Source of the DNA: Lysinibacillus piscis
Lineage (GTDB): Bacteria; Bacillota; Bacilli; Bacillales_A; Planococcaceae
Direction: 5' to 3'
Assembly (NCBI RefSeq): GCF_026012395.1
Contig: NZ_BRZA01000001.1
Span: 1,116,001 to 1,180,000, forward strand
Length of the DNA: 64,000 nt
Numbering within the stretch: position 1 is the stretch's first letter; each line of letters begins with the position of its first letter. Under the pieces are notes generated by a model, which saw only the letters and a list, made by a program, of their open reading frames with translations, did not search any database and had not been told where the DNA came from. Below, in pieces: positions 26,255-35,474 of this stretch. The position numbers were made by a program, and so were the translations under genes.

Positions 26255-27562
26255 TTAACTGCAATGATGTATAAGCCCTATTAACTCTTCTCTAACACCC
26301 TTATCTACTTCACTATCTGTCAGCACCTCTTCTGGAAAGTACACTTTATGGTCTGTTTTCAAACGCCCTGCAATGGCATCGACTAAGGAACTTTCTTGTG
26401 ACAGCTCTCGTACTTCACCATTGGACATTTGCAACATGATAGGAAGCTTTTCCATTGCTGCTCCTGGTTGATATAAATCATATGGCAAATCCGAAGTAGA
26501 GTCATGTACAACATAATAGGTCGCATCTAAACCCATTTGATTAAATAATTGCTGTAACCGTTCAAAACGTTGTGGCTCTTTTTGCGGGTTCATGTTGATA
26601 TAGCCAAATAGTTTGCGATTAATAAAGCGACTACTTAAATCACGCAAAATAACATCCTCTTCCTGCATCCAAAATTGAATATACGTCAACATCACACTTT
26701 CATCTAATGCAAGATAATCGTCCAATGTGATTTGATTTCTAAAAAATGGCTTAAAGTGAATAGGAGCATGTTTAAACCAATAATCTTCTTCACTCAATGC
26801 TTTTACGCGCTTTAATATATTATTTAAAATCACTTCTGCACTACGTGAAACAGGATGGAAGTATATTTGTAAATACATTTGGTAGCGTGACATGATGTAG
26901 TCCTCTACTGCATGCATCCCACTTTCCTTAATGACAACTTGATTGGCACGTGGCCGCATGACACGCAATATTCGTTCCATATCAAAATGACCATAGCTGA
27001 CACCTGTATAATACGCATCTCGCTGTAGATAATCCATACGGTCTGCATCAATTTGGCTTGAAATTAAGCTTACCACCTGTTTATTCGCATATGTTTTTTC
27101 AATGACCTGTGCTACTTTTTCAGGAAAATCTGGGGCAACACGCTGTAATACCGTATTTACTTCTGTATTCCCTAGCAAAATCGCACGTGTATATTCCTCA
27201 TGGTCTGTTGCAAATACATTTTCAAATGCATGTGAAAATGGTCCGTGTCCTAAATCATGTAGTAATGCTGAGCATAGAACAAGTAATCGTTCTTGCTCAT
27301 CCCACTCGGATCGACCTGCAAAAACATCATCAATAATGCGTCTTACTATTTCATAAACGCCCAACGAATGATTAAAACGACTATGCTCTGCACCGTGAAA
27401 TACTAAGTATGTTGTTCCTAATTGGCGTATTCGTCGTAAGCGCTGAAATTCTTTTGTTCCTATCAAATCCCAAATCGCTTGATCTCGTACATGAACATAG
27501 CGATGTACAGGATCTTTAAATACCTTTTCCTCTTGTAATTTCGCTGTTGCATAACTCGTCAT
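26255..27562 (-). CDS. ywfO: HD-domain phosphohydrolase (YwfO type)
   Basis: This 435-residue protein of the dGTPase/SAMHD1-like HD superfamily has metal ligands in EHSRFNHSLGV, ALLHDLGHGPFSHAFE and the later SSQIDADRMDYLQRDAYYTG. The C-terminal half is the region typical of YwfO proteins. Family members hydrolyse dNTPs; the physiological substrate here is not shown by sequence. AGGTG lies before the ATG. The ywfO-rsfA-lipL neighbourhood is as in B. subtilis. Confidence 0.9.
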   Translation of the reverse strand: MTSYATAKLQEEKVFKDPVHRYVHVRDQAIWDLIGTKEFQRLRRIRQLGTTYLVFHGAEHSRFNHSLGVYEIVRRIIDDVFAGRSEWDEQERLLVLCSALLHDLGHGPFSHAFENVFATDHEEYTRAILLGNTEVNTVLQRVAPDFPEKVAQVIEKTYANKQVVSLISSQIDADRMDYLQRDAYYTGVSYGHFDMERILRVMRPRANQVVIKESGMHAVEDYIMSRYQMYLQIYFHPVSRSAEVILNNILKRVKALSEEDYWFKHAPIHFKPFFRNQITLDDYLALDESVMLTYIQFWMQEEDVILRDLSSRFINRKLFGYINMNPQKEPQRFERLQQLFNQMGLDATYYVVHDSTSDLPYDLYQPGAAMEKLPIMLQMSNGEVRELSQESSLVDAIAGRLKTDHKVYFPEEVLTDSEVDKGVREELIGLIHHCS

Positions 27563-27656
27563 ACACTAACACCTCCATCTTCTATGTTATTCCTCTAACA
27601 CTAGCATACCTTTTTCCTGCTATAAAAAACAATAAATGATAGTATTGTCATACAAA

Positions 27657-27697
27657 ACAAAAATGCTACCTTCACTCACTGAAGATAGCATTTGTTT
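27657..27697 (-). terminator. terminator of the DUF1450 gene
   Basis: AAATGCTA and TAGCATTT pair, extended by CTTCA/TGAAG. TTTTTG and then TTTTG follow on the minus strand. Confidence 0.8.
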
Positions 27698-27698
27698 G

Positions 27699-27923
27699 TT
27701 ATTTTTTTAATTTGGCTAACACTTTTTCCATCAATTCGTCCTCTGTTAATGCTGCAACAGGTCTGCTATTCACAAAGGTAAATGTTTTTTTACGTCCAGG
27801 ACCACAATAAGAATGACAGCCAATTTCGATGGTTGCATCAGGATCGATTTCCTTTAATTTTGGAATTAACGTTTTTAAGTTAACGGCCTGACATTCATCG
27901 CAAACTTTAAATTCGTTTGCCAT
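27699..27923 (-). CDS. DUF1450 family protein
   Basis: A 74-residue YuzB-like protein of unknown function. It has two Cys pairs, CDECQ and [13 protein letters not shown], that could bind metal or a cofactor in a thioredoxin-like fold. The short length and C-terminal Lys-rich helix ([10 protein letters not shown]) are typical of the family. GAAAGGGTTG lies before the ATG. It has its own terminator and no obvious partner among neighbours. Confidence 0.82.
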   Translation of the reverse strand: MANEFKVCDECQAVNLKTLIPKLKEIDPDATIEIGCHSYCGPGRKKTFTFVNSRPVAALTEDELMEKVLAKLKK

Positions 27924-28057
27924 TTTGTCAACAACCCTTTCTATTATAAATTTTCTTTCAACCTTTCATTGAGTACATTACTGTCACATAGTTAAGTATG
28001 TAGAATGCACACAAATCTACATCGGGTATTGTATCGTACTTTCCACCTTGTATTCAA

Positions 28058-28086
28058 GCATAATTCTTCCCAGATGGGTGAATAAA
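28058..28086 (+). promoter_or_regulatory. possible sigma-F promoter of rsfA
   Basis: GCATA, 14 bp, GGTGAATAAA loosely matches the sigma-F pattern. B. subtilis rsfA is sigma-F dependent, which is the main support. Confidence 0.3.
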
Positions 28087-28203
28087 AGGTTACAAGATTG
28101 GTCAAGCTAGGAGTACCAATATTCAGAGAATGAATTAATCTGAATAACTATTGAAGCAACAATCGTTTTGCTTCATTCAAGATAAAGGTGGGAGGAATTT
28201 ACT

Positions 28204-28851
28204 ATGAGTAAAACAAGACAGGATGCTTGGTTAAAAGAAAACGATGAATTGTTGGCTGAGGCTGTTATTCGCCATGTGACAGAAGGTAGCACACAGTTAA
28301 ATGCCTTTGAGGAAGCTGGTGATGCATTGAATCGCACTGCCGCTGCCTGTGGTTTTCGCTGGAATGCCGTTGTACGTAAAGAATACGAGGAACAATTGGC
28401 AACTGCGAAAAAAGAGAGAAAAGAAAGAATGCGAGTGTTAGGGGCACCATTAAGACGCCGTAGTACAAGCATGATTACCTTCAATGGTAACACAGACGGT
28501 AAAGCCATTTCGCTATCTGCTTTATCACTTGATATTGTCATCGCCTATTTACTACGCTTACAAAATAGTGGTGAAGTTGGCAATGAATCTGCGAAATGGC
28601 GACAACTTGTCCATGTAACCTCTGAAAAAAATAAAAAGCTAGAAAAAACCATTGCACAGCTCGAGGAAGAAAATAGAGCAATTCGCAAAGACTACGAGCA
28701 GTTCGTTCAAATTATGAATCGTGCACGCCGACTTGTCACATTGGATGAAGAGGAAGAACGTGTAGCCCCTGTTTTTAAAATGGAAAAAAACGGAAATCTT
28801 GTAGTCAGCAATGCTACTTATCAATCAGAAAATGGCGATGTGCTTAGTTAG
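28204..28851 (+). CDS. rsfA: prespore-specific transcriptional regulator RsfA
   Basis: A 215-residue RsfA-family protein, which modulates sigma-F-dependent genes in the forespore. Residues 5-62 form a Myb/SANT-like DNA-binding domain ([18 protein letters not shown], then [19 protein letters not shown]). A Lys/Arg-rich linker follows, then a coiled coil at about 150-185 ([20 protein letters not shown]). GGAGG lies before the ATG. Its position between ywfO and lipL matches B. subtilis ywfN. Confidence 0.9.
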   Translation: MSKTRQDAWLKENDELLAEAVIRHVTEGSTQLNAFEEAGDALNRTAAACGFRWNAVVRKEYEEQLATAKKERKERMRVLGAPLRRRSTSMITFNGNTDGKAISLSALSLDIVIAYLLRLQNSGEVGNESAKWRQLVHVTSEKNKKLEKTIAQLEEENRAIRKDYEQFVQIMNRARRLVTLDEEEERVAPVFKMEKNGNLVVSNATYQSENGDVLS

Positions 28852-28865
28852 CGATATCACTTTTT

Positions 28866-28901
28866 AGGACAAACGCATGTTAATCGTCATGCGTTTGTCC
28901 T
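28866..28901. terminator. bidirectional terminator between rsfA and lipL
   Basis: AGGACAAACGCATG pairs perfectly with CATGCGTTTGTCCT (14 bp, loop of 8). The lipL stop codon lies in the loop/stem. Confidence 0.85.
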
Positions 28902-29729
28902 ATCATCATTTTTATCTAGCATTTTCGCATTTCGCTCGAAAATGCGTTGCAAATAAAACCCATAAAGTGTTAGTTCATCATCATGAAAAGATTGCACACG
29001 AATATCCTCTGTTAGGCGATGCAAAAGTTTTTGCAAACGAATTACCACTGCCTCTACAGTTAATTCAACAGCCAATAATTCACTTAAGGAAGCCATTACC
29101 TCTGGCACAATCGTTGGATAAACAAATTTCGTCGTTTCTCCCTGTAGGCTTTCCTCATAAAAATCTCGAATCAAGGTGGCTCTTTCTGCACCACTGCCTT
29201 CAACACATAAATAAACTTGCACCGCTACACCTTGGCGTAAACGTCTTTGTGAAATACCTGCAAATTTTTTCCCATTAATGCTTAAATCATAGGAGCCTGG
29301 ACAATACGAACCTACAATTTCATAGGCTTCCATTTGATGTGCAGCTTCTGGAAATAACCCTTTCACAAGTGCCACCATCACCTCATAGCCATCGTTAATG
29401 CTTAGGGGTGTCGTTTGTTCTGATAACACAACGGATATATTTAATACACCAGCATCTAAAACAACAGCTAGTCCACCTGAATTGCGCACAATCGGTTGAT
29501 AGCCACGCTTTTCAAGCAATGCCATCCCCTCTTGTACATATGGTAAACGATGATCTTGAATTCCCAGTACTACAGCGGCATCATGCACCCATGTGCGGAT
29601 TGTTGGTGGTGATAATTGTTGCCCTACTAGCTGACATAATGTATCGTCTGTCGCAAAGGATTCTAATGGTGAACGATTTTTTGCACTATTGGATTGGTCA
29701 TAAAAACGCCAAATTGGTTGTTGTAACAT
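28887..29729 (-). CDS. lipL: octanoyl-GcvH:protein N-octanoyltransferase
   Basis: A 280-residue biotin/lipoate-ligase-fold enzyme that moves octanoyl groups from GcvH to E2 subunits in lipoate assembly. The LipL active-site Cys is in VGSYCPGSYDLS and the conserved Lys in GKKFAGISQRRLR. RNSGGLAVVLD matches the ligase-fold binding loop. There is no ATP-using lipoate-ligase C-terminal domain, which separates it from LplJ. It sits beside rsfA as in B. subtilis (ywfL). It converges on rsfA. Confidence 0.9.
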   Translation of the reverse strand: MLQQPIWRFYDQSNSAKNRSPLESFATDDTLCQLVGQQLSPPTIRTWVHDAAVVLGIQDHRLPYVQEGMALLEKRGYQPIVRNSGGLAVVLDAGVLNISVVLSEQTTPLSINDGYEVMVALVKGLFPEAAHQMEAYEIVGSYCPGSYDLSINGKKFAGISQRRLRQGVAVQVYLCVEGSGAERATLIRDFYEESLQGETTKFVYPTIVPEVMASLSELLAVELTVEAVVIRLQKLLHRLTEDIRVQSFHDDELTLYGFYLQRIFERNAKMLDKNDDRTNA

Positions 29730-29800
29730 AGTTTATACACCTCACTCTCTTTAGCATACATCATCTGTAGAAGGTGTCAAATTGGTGACAGCCTTATGTA

Positions 29801-29829
29801 TTGATAAGGATTTCCAATAAAATTATGAT
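29801..29829 (+). promoter_or_regulatory. sigma-A promoter of hemQ
   Basis: TTGATA, 17 bp, TATGAT, 45 bp before the hemQ ATG. Confidence 0.7.
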
Positions 29830-29874
29830 ACACTAAATAACGATAAGTCATTATTACAAAGGAGTGTTTTACGG

Positions 29875-30624
29875 ATGAACGAAGCTGCAATTACATTAGA
29901 TGGTTGGTACGCTTTACATGATTTCCGCTCAATCGACTGGGCTTCTTGGAAACTTGTTTCTGCAGAGGAGCGACAAGCTGCGGTAGAGGAATTTATTACT
30001 TATTTAGAAAAATTAAATACAGCTGATGTGGCTAAAACAGGGGCACATGCTTTTTATGCAATTGTTGGGCAAAAAGCTGATTTTATGTTGATGACATTGC
30101 GTGAAACAATGGACGAGCTACAAGAGCTTGAAGCTGATTTCAATAAACTAGCAATCGCTGATTTCACGATTCCTGCTTATTCATATGTATCGGTTGTAGA
30201 ACTTTCTAATTATTTAGCTGGTGAGTCCAATGAAGACCCATACCAAAATCCACATGTACGAGCTCGCCTATATCCTGAACTTCCACGTTCTCAATATGTG
30301 TGCTTCTATCCAATGGACAAGCGTCGTGAAGGTAATGACAATTGGTATATGCTATCAATGGATGAACGTAAATCATTAATGCGCTCACACGGTATGATTG
30401 GACGTAGTTATGCAGGGAAAGTAAAACAAATTATTACAGGCTCTGTTGGCTTTGACAACCACGAATGGGGCGTGACATTATTTGCAGATGATGTGTTACA
30501 ATTTAAGAAATTAGTGTATGAAATGCGTTTTGACGAAGTGTCTGCACGTTACGGTGAATTTGGTGCGTTTTTCGTAGGTAACCTACTTGACCAAGAAAAG
30601 CTAGTAAAACTTTTAGCTATCTAA
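29875..30624 (+). CDS. hemQ: coproheme decarboxylase
   Basis: HemQ (ChdC) converts coproheme III to heme b in the Gram-positive coproporphyrin pathway. The 249-residue, chlorite-dismutase-like sequence starts with [11 protein letters not shown] and holds the conserved [16 protein letters not shown] stretch with the catalytic Tyr, and the proximal His region [24 protein letters not shown] is placed before the ATG. It stands as a single gene with its own promoter and terminator. Confidence 0.96.
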   Translation: MNEAAITLDGWYALHDFRSIDWASWKLVSAEERQAAVEEFITYLEKLNTADVAKTGAHAFYAIVGQKADFMLMTLRETMDELQELEADFNKLAIADFTIPAYSYVSVVELSNYLAGESNEDPYQNPHVRARLYPELPRSQYVCFYPMDKRREGNDNWYMLSMDERKSLMRSHGMIGRSYAGKVKQIITGSVGFDNHEWGVTLFADDVLQFKKLVYEMRFDEVSARYGEFGAFFVGNLLDQEKLVKLLAI

Positions 30625-30634
30625 TAATGATGAG

Positions 30635-30664
30635 AGCGAGTCCAGTAAAATGGACTCGCTTTTT
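30635..30664 (+). terminator. terminator of hemQ
   Basis: AGCGAGTCCA pairs perfectly with TGGACTCGCT, followed by TTTTTA. Confidence 0.92.
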
Positions 30665-30720
30665 ACATGCCTTAACTTCTTTTTTGAACGTCTCCCCGCA
30701 TATACTGTTGGCGAGGAGGA

Positions 30721-31146
30721 ATGACAATCGCTGTTATTAAAACAACTGATGCACAAACTGCTTTGCTCGCAAGGCTCATGCGTGCTGAAGCAGAGGGTGA
30801 TGGTGAGCTAGGGATGCTGATGGTTGGCAATGTGGGCGTCAATCGTGTACGAGCGAATTGCTTAGATTTTGGTGATATTCGTACGATTGAGCAAATGGTT
30901 TTCCAAAATCCAGGTGGCTTTGAGGCAACAACACAAAGCTATTTTTATCAACGTGCTCGTGAGCAAGATATTCGCTTAGCGAAACGAATTATTCAAGGTG
31001 AAGTATTCCATCCAGCCACACGTGCTTTATGGTTTTTTAGACCTGAGGGTAACTGTCCTGCACAATGGTATGGACAATGGAATACAGGTCGTTACAAAGC
31101 ACATTGCTTTTTTGCTCCAACTGAAGAGGATTGCCCACAAATTTAA
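30721..31146 (+). CDS. cwlJ: spore cortex-lytic hydrolase CwlJ
   Basis: This 141-residue SleB/CwlJ-family cell-wall hydrolase degrades spore cortex during germination. It has the catalytic-domain motif ARLMRAEAEGDGELGMLMVGNVGVNR and LWFFRPEGNCPAQWY. It is followed by gerQ, which is needed for CwlJ assembly in the coat. The initiation region is odd: GGAGG ends only 1 nt before this ATG. The B. subtilis protein begins MAV, which aligns with the codons ATC-GCT-GTT at 30727, where the spacing would be 7 nt. A sigma-E-like -10 (CATATACT) lies just upstream. Confidence 0.93.
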   Translation: MTIAVIKTTDAQTALLARLMRAEAEGDGELGMLMVGNVGVNRVRANCLDFGDIRTIEQMVFQNPGGFEATTQSYFYQRAREQDIRLAKRIIQGEVFHPATRALWFFRPEGNCPAQWYGQWNTGRYKAHCFFAPTEEDCPQI

Positions 31147-31167
31147 AGGAAAGAAGGTTGATTAGGA

Positions 31168-31503
31168 ATGATGCCTTATTATTGGACACCGACAACGCAA
31201 CAACAAATGATGCCACCACAGGTCGCTTTGCCAAGTAGCCGACCGCCTGGGCGTGAGGAGTCGTACATCGAAAATATTTTACGTTTAAATCGAGGTAAGC
31301 CAGGAACATTTCATTTTTCATTTGAACATGCTGTAGAACAAGGTAAAAATACCGTCACAGTACGGGGGGTTGTAGAGGCTGCTGGACGAGACCATGTCAT
31401 TATCCGTGAGCTCAAATCCAATCACCGCTTCCTTTTCCCTATGATTTACTTCGACTTTGCTGAATATGATGAAGAAATGTCCTATTTCAATCAAAATCCG
31501 TAA
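31168..31503 (+). CDS. gerQ: spore coat protein GerQ
   Basis: A 111-residue coat protein needed for CwlJ localisation and cross-linked by transglutaminase in B. subtilis. The N-terminus is short, Gln/Met/Pro-rich and tyrosine-containing (MMPYYWTPTTQQQMMPPQ). The conserved core begins ESYIENILRLNRGKPGTF and includes HRFLFPMIYFDFAEY. The order cwlJ-gerQ with a 21-bp gap matches the known two-gene operon. A Shine-Dalgarno (AAAGGAAAG) lies upstream of the ATG. Confidence 0.94.
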   Translation: MMPYYWTPTTQQQMMPPQVALPSSRPPGREESYIENILRLNRGKPGTFHFSFEHAVEQGKNTVTVRGVVEAAGRDHVIIRELKSNHRFLFPMIYFDFAEYDEEMSYFNQNP

Positions 31504-31621
31504 GATGATGTTAATAACAGACAAAGGCTTTTGGTAATGATAAGCAATCGACCGATCAATTATGCCCTAGCGTAATTGCGTCTGGATTTTCTCGAACTCC
31601 TCTAGTAAATGTTCATTTTCC

Positions 31622-31670
31622 AATAGCAAGAGGCTATCTAGATATCGTATCCAGATAGCCTCTTGCTATT
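31622..31670. terminator. long bidirectional terminator between gerQ and the peptidase gene
   Basis: An 18-bp perfect stem, AATAGCAAGAGGCTATCT paired with 31653-31670, loop of 13. It includes the stop codon of the peptidase gene on the minus strand. Confidence 0.85.
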
Positions 31671-32847
31671 ATTGATTATCCTGTAAATAGTGCCATGTTG
31701 CCTTACCTAATAATTTGGCTGCAATGACCATTGCTCGCTCATCAAAATCGAAGCGTGGATGATGATGCGGGTAAGCCATCTCCCACGCTGGGTTTTTCGC
31801 CCCTGTAAAGAAAAATGTCCCTGGTACTTTTTCGAGATAGTACGCAAAATCCTCACCAATCATCATAGGTGGACATGTGATTACATCGCTAACACCTGGT
31901 ACATCTACAGCTAGTTGTGCAACAAAATCTGTCTCTTTTTTATGATTGTATACAGGTGGATAACCTCTGACATATCGATAATCAAAGCTAGCACCAAATG
32001 CCATACAGTTCGCCTGTAATACCGCTGCTAGTTCCTTCTCAAGTTGGTTACGTATGGACTCATCAAATGTACGCACAGTGCCTAATAATGTAGCTCGCTC
32101 TGCAATGACATTAAACGGATTAATCGCTTCAAAATGTCCAAAAGATATAACGGCTGATTTTAATGGATCTACTCGTCTAGCTACTAGCTGTTGTGCATTG
32201 ACAATAAATTGCGCAGCCAGTACCACCGCATCAATGGAATGATGTGGCTCCGCACCATGCCCCCCTTTACCATGGATGGTGATTTCTACCCTATCAGCCG
32301 CTGCCATGATTGCACCATCTCTTACCAAAATTTTCCCTAATGGTGTTGGCGCCCATAGATGTGTACCAAAAATAACGTCTACACCCTCTAAGCAACCATC
32401 CTCAATCATTGCCTTTGCCCCACCTGGTGCGAGCTCCTCTGCATGTTGATGAATAAAGACAATATTTCCTGCAATATCCTCTTTCATCGTATTGAATGCT
32501 CTCGCAAGCCCCAATAGTGTTGCTGTATGCCCATCATGTCCACAAGCATGCATTTTGCCATCCTCTTGTGATTTATATGGTACATCATTTTCCTCTTGAA
32601 TGGCTAAGGCATCAAAGTCCGCTCGTAAAGCTACCGTTTTGCCTTGTTTCCCGCCACGTAATACAGCCACAACACCACGCTCACCCACATGCTCTCGCAC
32701 CTCATGACCTAACGCTCTATGAAATGCAGCAATATAGGCAGGCGTTTGTACCTCTTCAAACGACAGCTCTGGATGTTGATGCAAGTAACGACGAATATTC
32801 ACCATTTCCTGAAAACCTTGCTCAATGAAAGAAAATAATTTTTCCAT
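31669..32847 (-). CDS. M20-family amidohydrolase (N-acyl amino acid hydrolase type)
   Basis: A 392-residue cytosolic metallopeptidase of the M20D/HipO-like group that removes acyl or other groups from amino acids. The metal ligands are seen in MHACGHDGHTATLLG, QHAEELAPGG and MIGEDFAYYLEKVPG. The dimerisation-domain motif IHGKGGHGAEPHHSID is also present. I chose the ATG at 32847, preceded by AAGGGG. An in-frame start 14 codons earlier runs into the ywdK end. The natural substrate cannot be told from sequence. Confidence 0.88.
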   Translation of the reverse strand: MEKLFSFIEQGFQEMVNIRRYLHQHPELSFEEVQTPAYIAAFHRALGHEVREHVGERGVVAVLRGGKQGKTVALRADFDALAIQEENDVPYKSQEDGKMHACGHDGHTATLLGLARAFNTMKEDIAGNIVFIHQHAEELAPGGAKAMIEDGCLEGVDVIFGTHLWAPTPLGKILVRDGAIMAAADRVEITIHGKGGHGAEPHHSIDAVVLAAQFIVNAQQLVARRVDPLKSAVISFGHFEAINPFNVIAERATLLGTVRTFDESIRNQLEKELAAVLQANCMAFGASFDYRYVRGYPPVYNHKKETDFVAQLAVDVPGVSDVITCPPMMIGEDFAYYLEKVPGTFFFTGAKNPAWEMAYPHHHPRFDFDERAMVIAAKLLGKATWHYLQDNQ

Positions 32848-32863
32848 ACGATATCCCCTTCTA

Positions 32864-33244
32864 TTAACGTGCGTATTTCCATGCAGCAATCATGATGCAC
32901 AGCCAACCAGCTAAAAATAACACGCCTCCGATTGGTGTAATAGCACCTAACACTTTAATGCCACTCACAGCTAATACATATAAACTACCTGAAAAGAAAA
33001 TAATGCCTGCATTAAAGCAAATACCTGCTATATTTAATTGCTTGACATTGCCTAATAGCTTCGTGCTCATTAATAAACCAATCACTAGTAGACCTGTCGC
33101 ATGGAACATTTGATATTGCACCGCTGTCTCCCAAATACCTTGACTATACGCATCCAATGTTTCCTTTAAAGCATGTGCACCGAATGCACCAAGTGCTACT
33201 GCTATCAAACCATGAAGTGCACCTGTTATGATAAATTTTTTCAT
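32864..33244 (-). CDS. ywdK: DUF423 family membrane protein
   Basis: This 126-residue integral membrane protein has four predicted helices and the family signature GALHGLIAVALGAFGAHALKE at its start, with PIGGVLFLAGWLCIMIAAW near the end. Function is unknown. It lies in the ung-ywdI-ywdK-gerQ block also seen in B. subtilis. The downstream peptidase gene starts 17 bp after it, so the two are probably co-transcribed. Confidence 0.9.
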   Translation of the reverse strand: MKKFIITGALHGLIAVALGAFGAHALKETLDAYSQGIWETAVQYQMFHATGLLVIGLLMSTKLLGNVKQLNIAGICFNAGIIFFSGSLYVLAVSGIKVLGAITPIGGVLFLAGWLCIMIAAWKYAR

Positions 33245-33263
33245 CTATTATAATCTCCTATAC

Positions 33264-33521
33264 TTAAAAATCAAAAATGGAATCCCCGTTTGCTCCATCT
33301 TCCTCTGTTACTTTTACTGTGTTGAACGTAACTGGCTCTGATACTAGCATTTGTGGTATATGTTGTGACTTTGGCTGTGTCTCGCCTTGTCCATCTAATA
33401 CAACATCACAAAGCGCACGAATGGCTATAAATGCTTCTCGAATTTGCTGTTCATTGCTTGTATGCTTAACACTCACTAATTGTTTTTCAAGCTGCTGCAT
33501 AATGGCTTGATAAGAAATCAT
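33264..33521 (-). CDS. ywdI: YwdI family protein
   Basis: An 85-residue protein matching YwdI in position and in its N-terminal helix MISYQAIMQQLEKQLVSV. It has a second helix, EQQIREAFIAIRALCDVVL, and an acidic tail ending GDSIFDF. Function is unknown. Its ATG overlaps the stop of the small Cys protein upstream (ATGA), so the two are coupled. Confidence 0.8.
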   Translation of the reverse strand: MISYQAIMQQLEKQLVSVKHTSNEQQIREAFIAIRALCDVVLDGQGETQPKSQHIPQMLVSEPVTFNTVKVTEEDGANGDSIFDF

Positions 33522-33697
33522 GATTTTCGCTCACTTTCTGCTTTTGGAACAAATTTCAAACAATCTGTCCCTGAAGATTGTTTCACTACAATGGAAGGAA
33601 TTTGCTTTGTCTTAAAACCATATGCTGCACAAGCACGTGGTAACTGTGGGTCCCAAGTTATTTTGAAATACTGACATTTAAAACAATTAATTTGCAT
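33518..33697 (-). CDS. 59-residue small protein with four cysteines
   Basis: The reading frame starts at an ATG with GAGGGGATGTC upstream and ends in the ATGA overlap with ywdI, which argues that it is a real gene. The protein begins MQINCFKCQYFKITWDPQLP. Two CxxC cysteines (5 and 8) plus Cys23 and Cys46 could form a small zinc site. ACAAYGFKTKQIPS and SGTDCLKF resemble small Cys proteins found next to ung in Bacillales. Function is unknown. It follows ung closely (10 bp). Confidence 0.8.
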   Translation of the reverse strand: MQINCFKCQYFKITWDPQLPRACAAYGFKTKQIPSIVVKQSSGTDCLKFVPKAESERKS

Positions 33698-33706
33698 GAC
33701 ATCCCC

Positions 33707-34384
33707 TCACTCTAAGCACCAGTCAATCGGTTCATCACCCCAAGCCTGTAATTGTGCATTAATTTTTGAATATGGCTTACTACCAAAAAATCCTCGAAAT
33801 GCACTCAATGGGCTTGGATGCGGTGATTCTAAAATAAGATGGGCTGTTGGATAGCGACGAATTAATGCTTTTTTCTGCTGTGCTGGTCGTCCCCATAATA
33901 CAAAAATCATCGGTTTATCCCTTGCAGCTAGTTTATCAATCACTGCATCCGTAAAATGCTCCCATCCTCTATCTTTATGTGAATGTGCTTGTCCTGCACG
34001 CACCGTTAACACCGTGTTTAACATCATTACGCCCTGCTGTGCCCATTTTGTCAACGTGCCATCTTTCGGAATTGGACAACCTACATCATCCTGTAACTCC
34101 TGTAACATATTGCGCAAGCTTGGCGGATGCGGTACACCTTGCTTTACTGAAAAACTTAAGCCATGTGCCTGATTCGGTCCATGGTAAGGATCTTGTCCTA
34201 AAATTACAACCTTCACATCTTTATAGGCTGTTGTATAAAAGGCATTCATCACATCAGACATCGGTGGGTAAATGGTTTGTGTTGAATATTCATGTGCGAT
34301 AAATTGCCGTAACTGTTGATAATATGGTTGTGCTAATTCATCAGCTAGTATTGTTTGCCAATCATTCGGGAATACTTGTTTCAT
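33707..34384 (-). CDS. ung: uracil-DNA glycosylase
   Basis: Family 1 uracil-DNA glycosylase that removes uracil from DNA in base-excision repair. It has the catalytic water-activating motif [20 protein letters not shown] and the DNA-intercalation loop [17 protein letters not shown] with the conserved His. With the ATG at 34384 (AAAGGGG upstream) the protein has 225 residues, the same as B. subtilis Ung. It heads the ung/small Cys/ywdI/ywdK run. Confidence 0.97.
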   Translation of the reverse strand: MKQVFPNDWQTILADELAQPYYQQLRQFIAHEYSTQTIYPPMSDVMNAFYTTAYKDVKVVILGQDPYHGPNQAHGLSFSVKQGVPHPPSLRNMLQELQDDVGCPIPKDGTLTKWAQQGVMMLNTVLTVRAGQAHSHKDRGWEHFTDAVIDKLAARDKPMIFVLWGRPAQQKKALIRRYPTAHLILESPHPSPLSAFRGFFGSKPYSKINAQLQAWGDEPIDWCLE

Positions 34385-34551
34385 CACATCTAACCCCTTT
34401 CTCTTCTTAACGGTACAAAAAAATAGTAGCAAATTCAAGCACTATCGCTATCTGGCCCTATGAAAATATACATTTCTGACCATTTCTATATAATCAGACT
34501 AAGCCTATACTAATATGAAAAGAAATTTTGTTATAAAGGAGAATTTTCATT

Positions 34552-35382
34552 ATGACGCTTAAAAAAACATTAACAATAGCTGGTTCTGATACATCTGGTG
34601 GCGCAGGTATGCAAGCTGACTTAAAAACATTCCAAGAACATGGTACATATGGGATGGTCGCCTTAACAGTTGTAGTAACAATGGATCCAAACGGCTGGTC
34701 ACATAGTGTAACACCACTACCAACGGAACTTTTACAAAAACAAATCGATACCGCTTTATCAACAGGTATTGATGCAATTAAAACAGGAATGTTATCAACA
34801 GAGGAAATCATTCGTATCGCAGGAGATGCCATTGCCAAATCAGGTACAGCTAATGTTGTAATTGACCCTGTTATGGTATGTAAAGGTGAGGATGAGGTGT
34901 TAAACCCAGGCAATACGGATGCGATGATTCAATACTTACTACCCTTTGCAGCCGTGACAACGCCAAATCTTTTTGAAGCAGGTCAATTAGCTGGCACAGG
35001 TACACCAAAAACAATCGAAGAAATGAAAGCTGCCGCACATAAAATTCATGAACTAGGTGCAAAAGCAGTTGTCATTAAAGGCGGCAAAGCACTCGCTACC
35101 GAAAAAGCGACTGATCTTTTCTTTGATGGTGAAAAATTCTATTTATTAGAGGCTGATAAAGTAGCTTCTACCTATAATCATGGTGCAGGCTGTACGTTCG
35201 CTGCCTCTGTCACAGCAAACCTCGCAAATGGCTTGACTGTAAAAGAAGCGGTTGTAGAAGCGAAAGAATTCGTTTCGGCTGCGATTGCACACGGCTGGGC
35301 ATTAAATGAGTATGTAGGGCCTGTGATGCATGGTGCCAAATCTCGTTTTGGCGCACCAGCAGTGACTGTTACAGAAATCTAA
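34552..35382 (+). CDS. pdxK: pyridoxine/pyridoxal kinase (HMP kinase-like)
   Basis: A 276-residue ribokinase-fold enzyme that phosphorylates B6 vitamers, close in sequence to ThiD. It has the N-terminal substrate loop IAGSDTSGGAGMQADLKTF, VVIDPVMVCKGEDEVL, and the C-terminal anion-hole motif NHGAGCTFAASVTANLA. The position near ung matches B. subtilis pdxK (ywdB), and PdxK of this type has a Cys in GAGC as seen here. No thiamine genes or TPP riboswitch are nearby. A ThiD role is the alternative. Confidence 0.88.
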   Translation: MTLKKTLTIAGSDTSGGAGMQADLKTFQEHGTYGMVALTVVVTMDPNGWSHSVTPLPTELLQKQIDTALSTGIDAIKTGMLSTEEIIRIAGDAIAKSGTANVVIDPVMVCKGEDEVLNPGNTDAMIQYLLPFAAVTTPNLFEAGQLAGTGTPKTIEEMKAAAHKIHELGAKAVVIKGGKALATEKATDLFFDGEKFYLLEADKVASTYNHGAGCTFAASVTANLANGLTVKEAVVEAKEFVSAAIAHGWALNEYVGPVMHGAKSRFGAPAVTVTEI

Positions 35383-35389
35383 TCTATTG

Positions 35390-35424
35390 AAAGGTCGATT
35401 GGTGTTTCCAGTCGACCTTTTCGC
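35390..35424 (+). terminator. terminator of pdxK
   Basis: AAAGGTCGA and TCGACCTTT pair, with an inner TTGG/CCAG, followed by TCGCATATTT. Confidence 0.75.
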
Positions 35425-35474
35425 ATATTTCTAGCTCTTTCATACATATATTAGCTATATCGGAGGGAGAGCTT

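Noticed and set aside
28173..28541. 122-codon minus-strand frame
   Set aside because: It is antisense to rsfA, which has a ribosome-binding site and a recognised domain.
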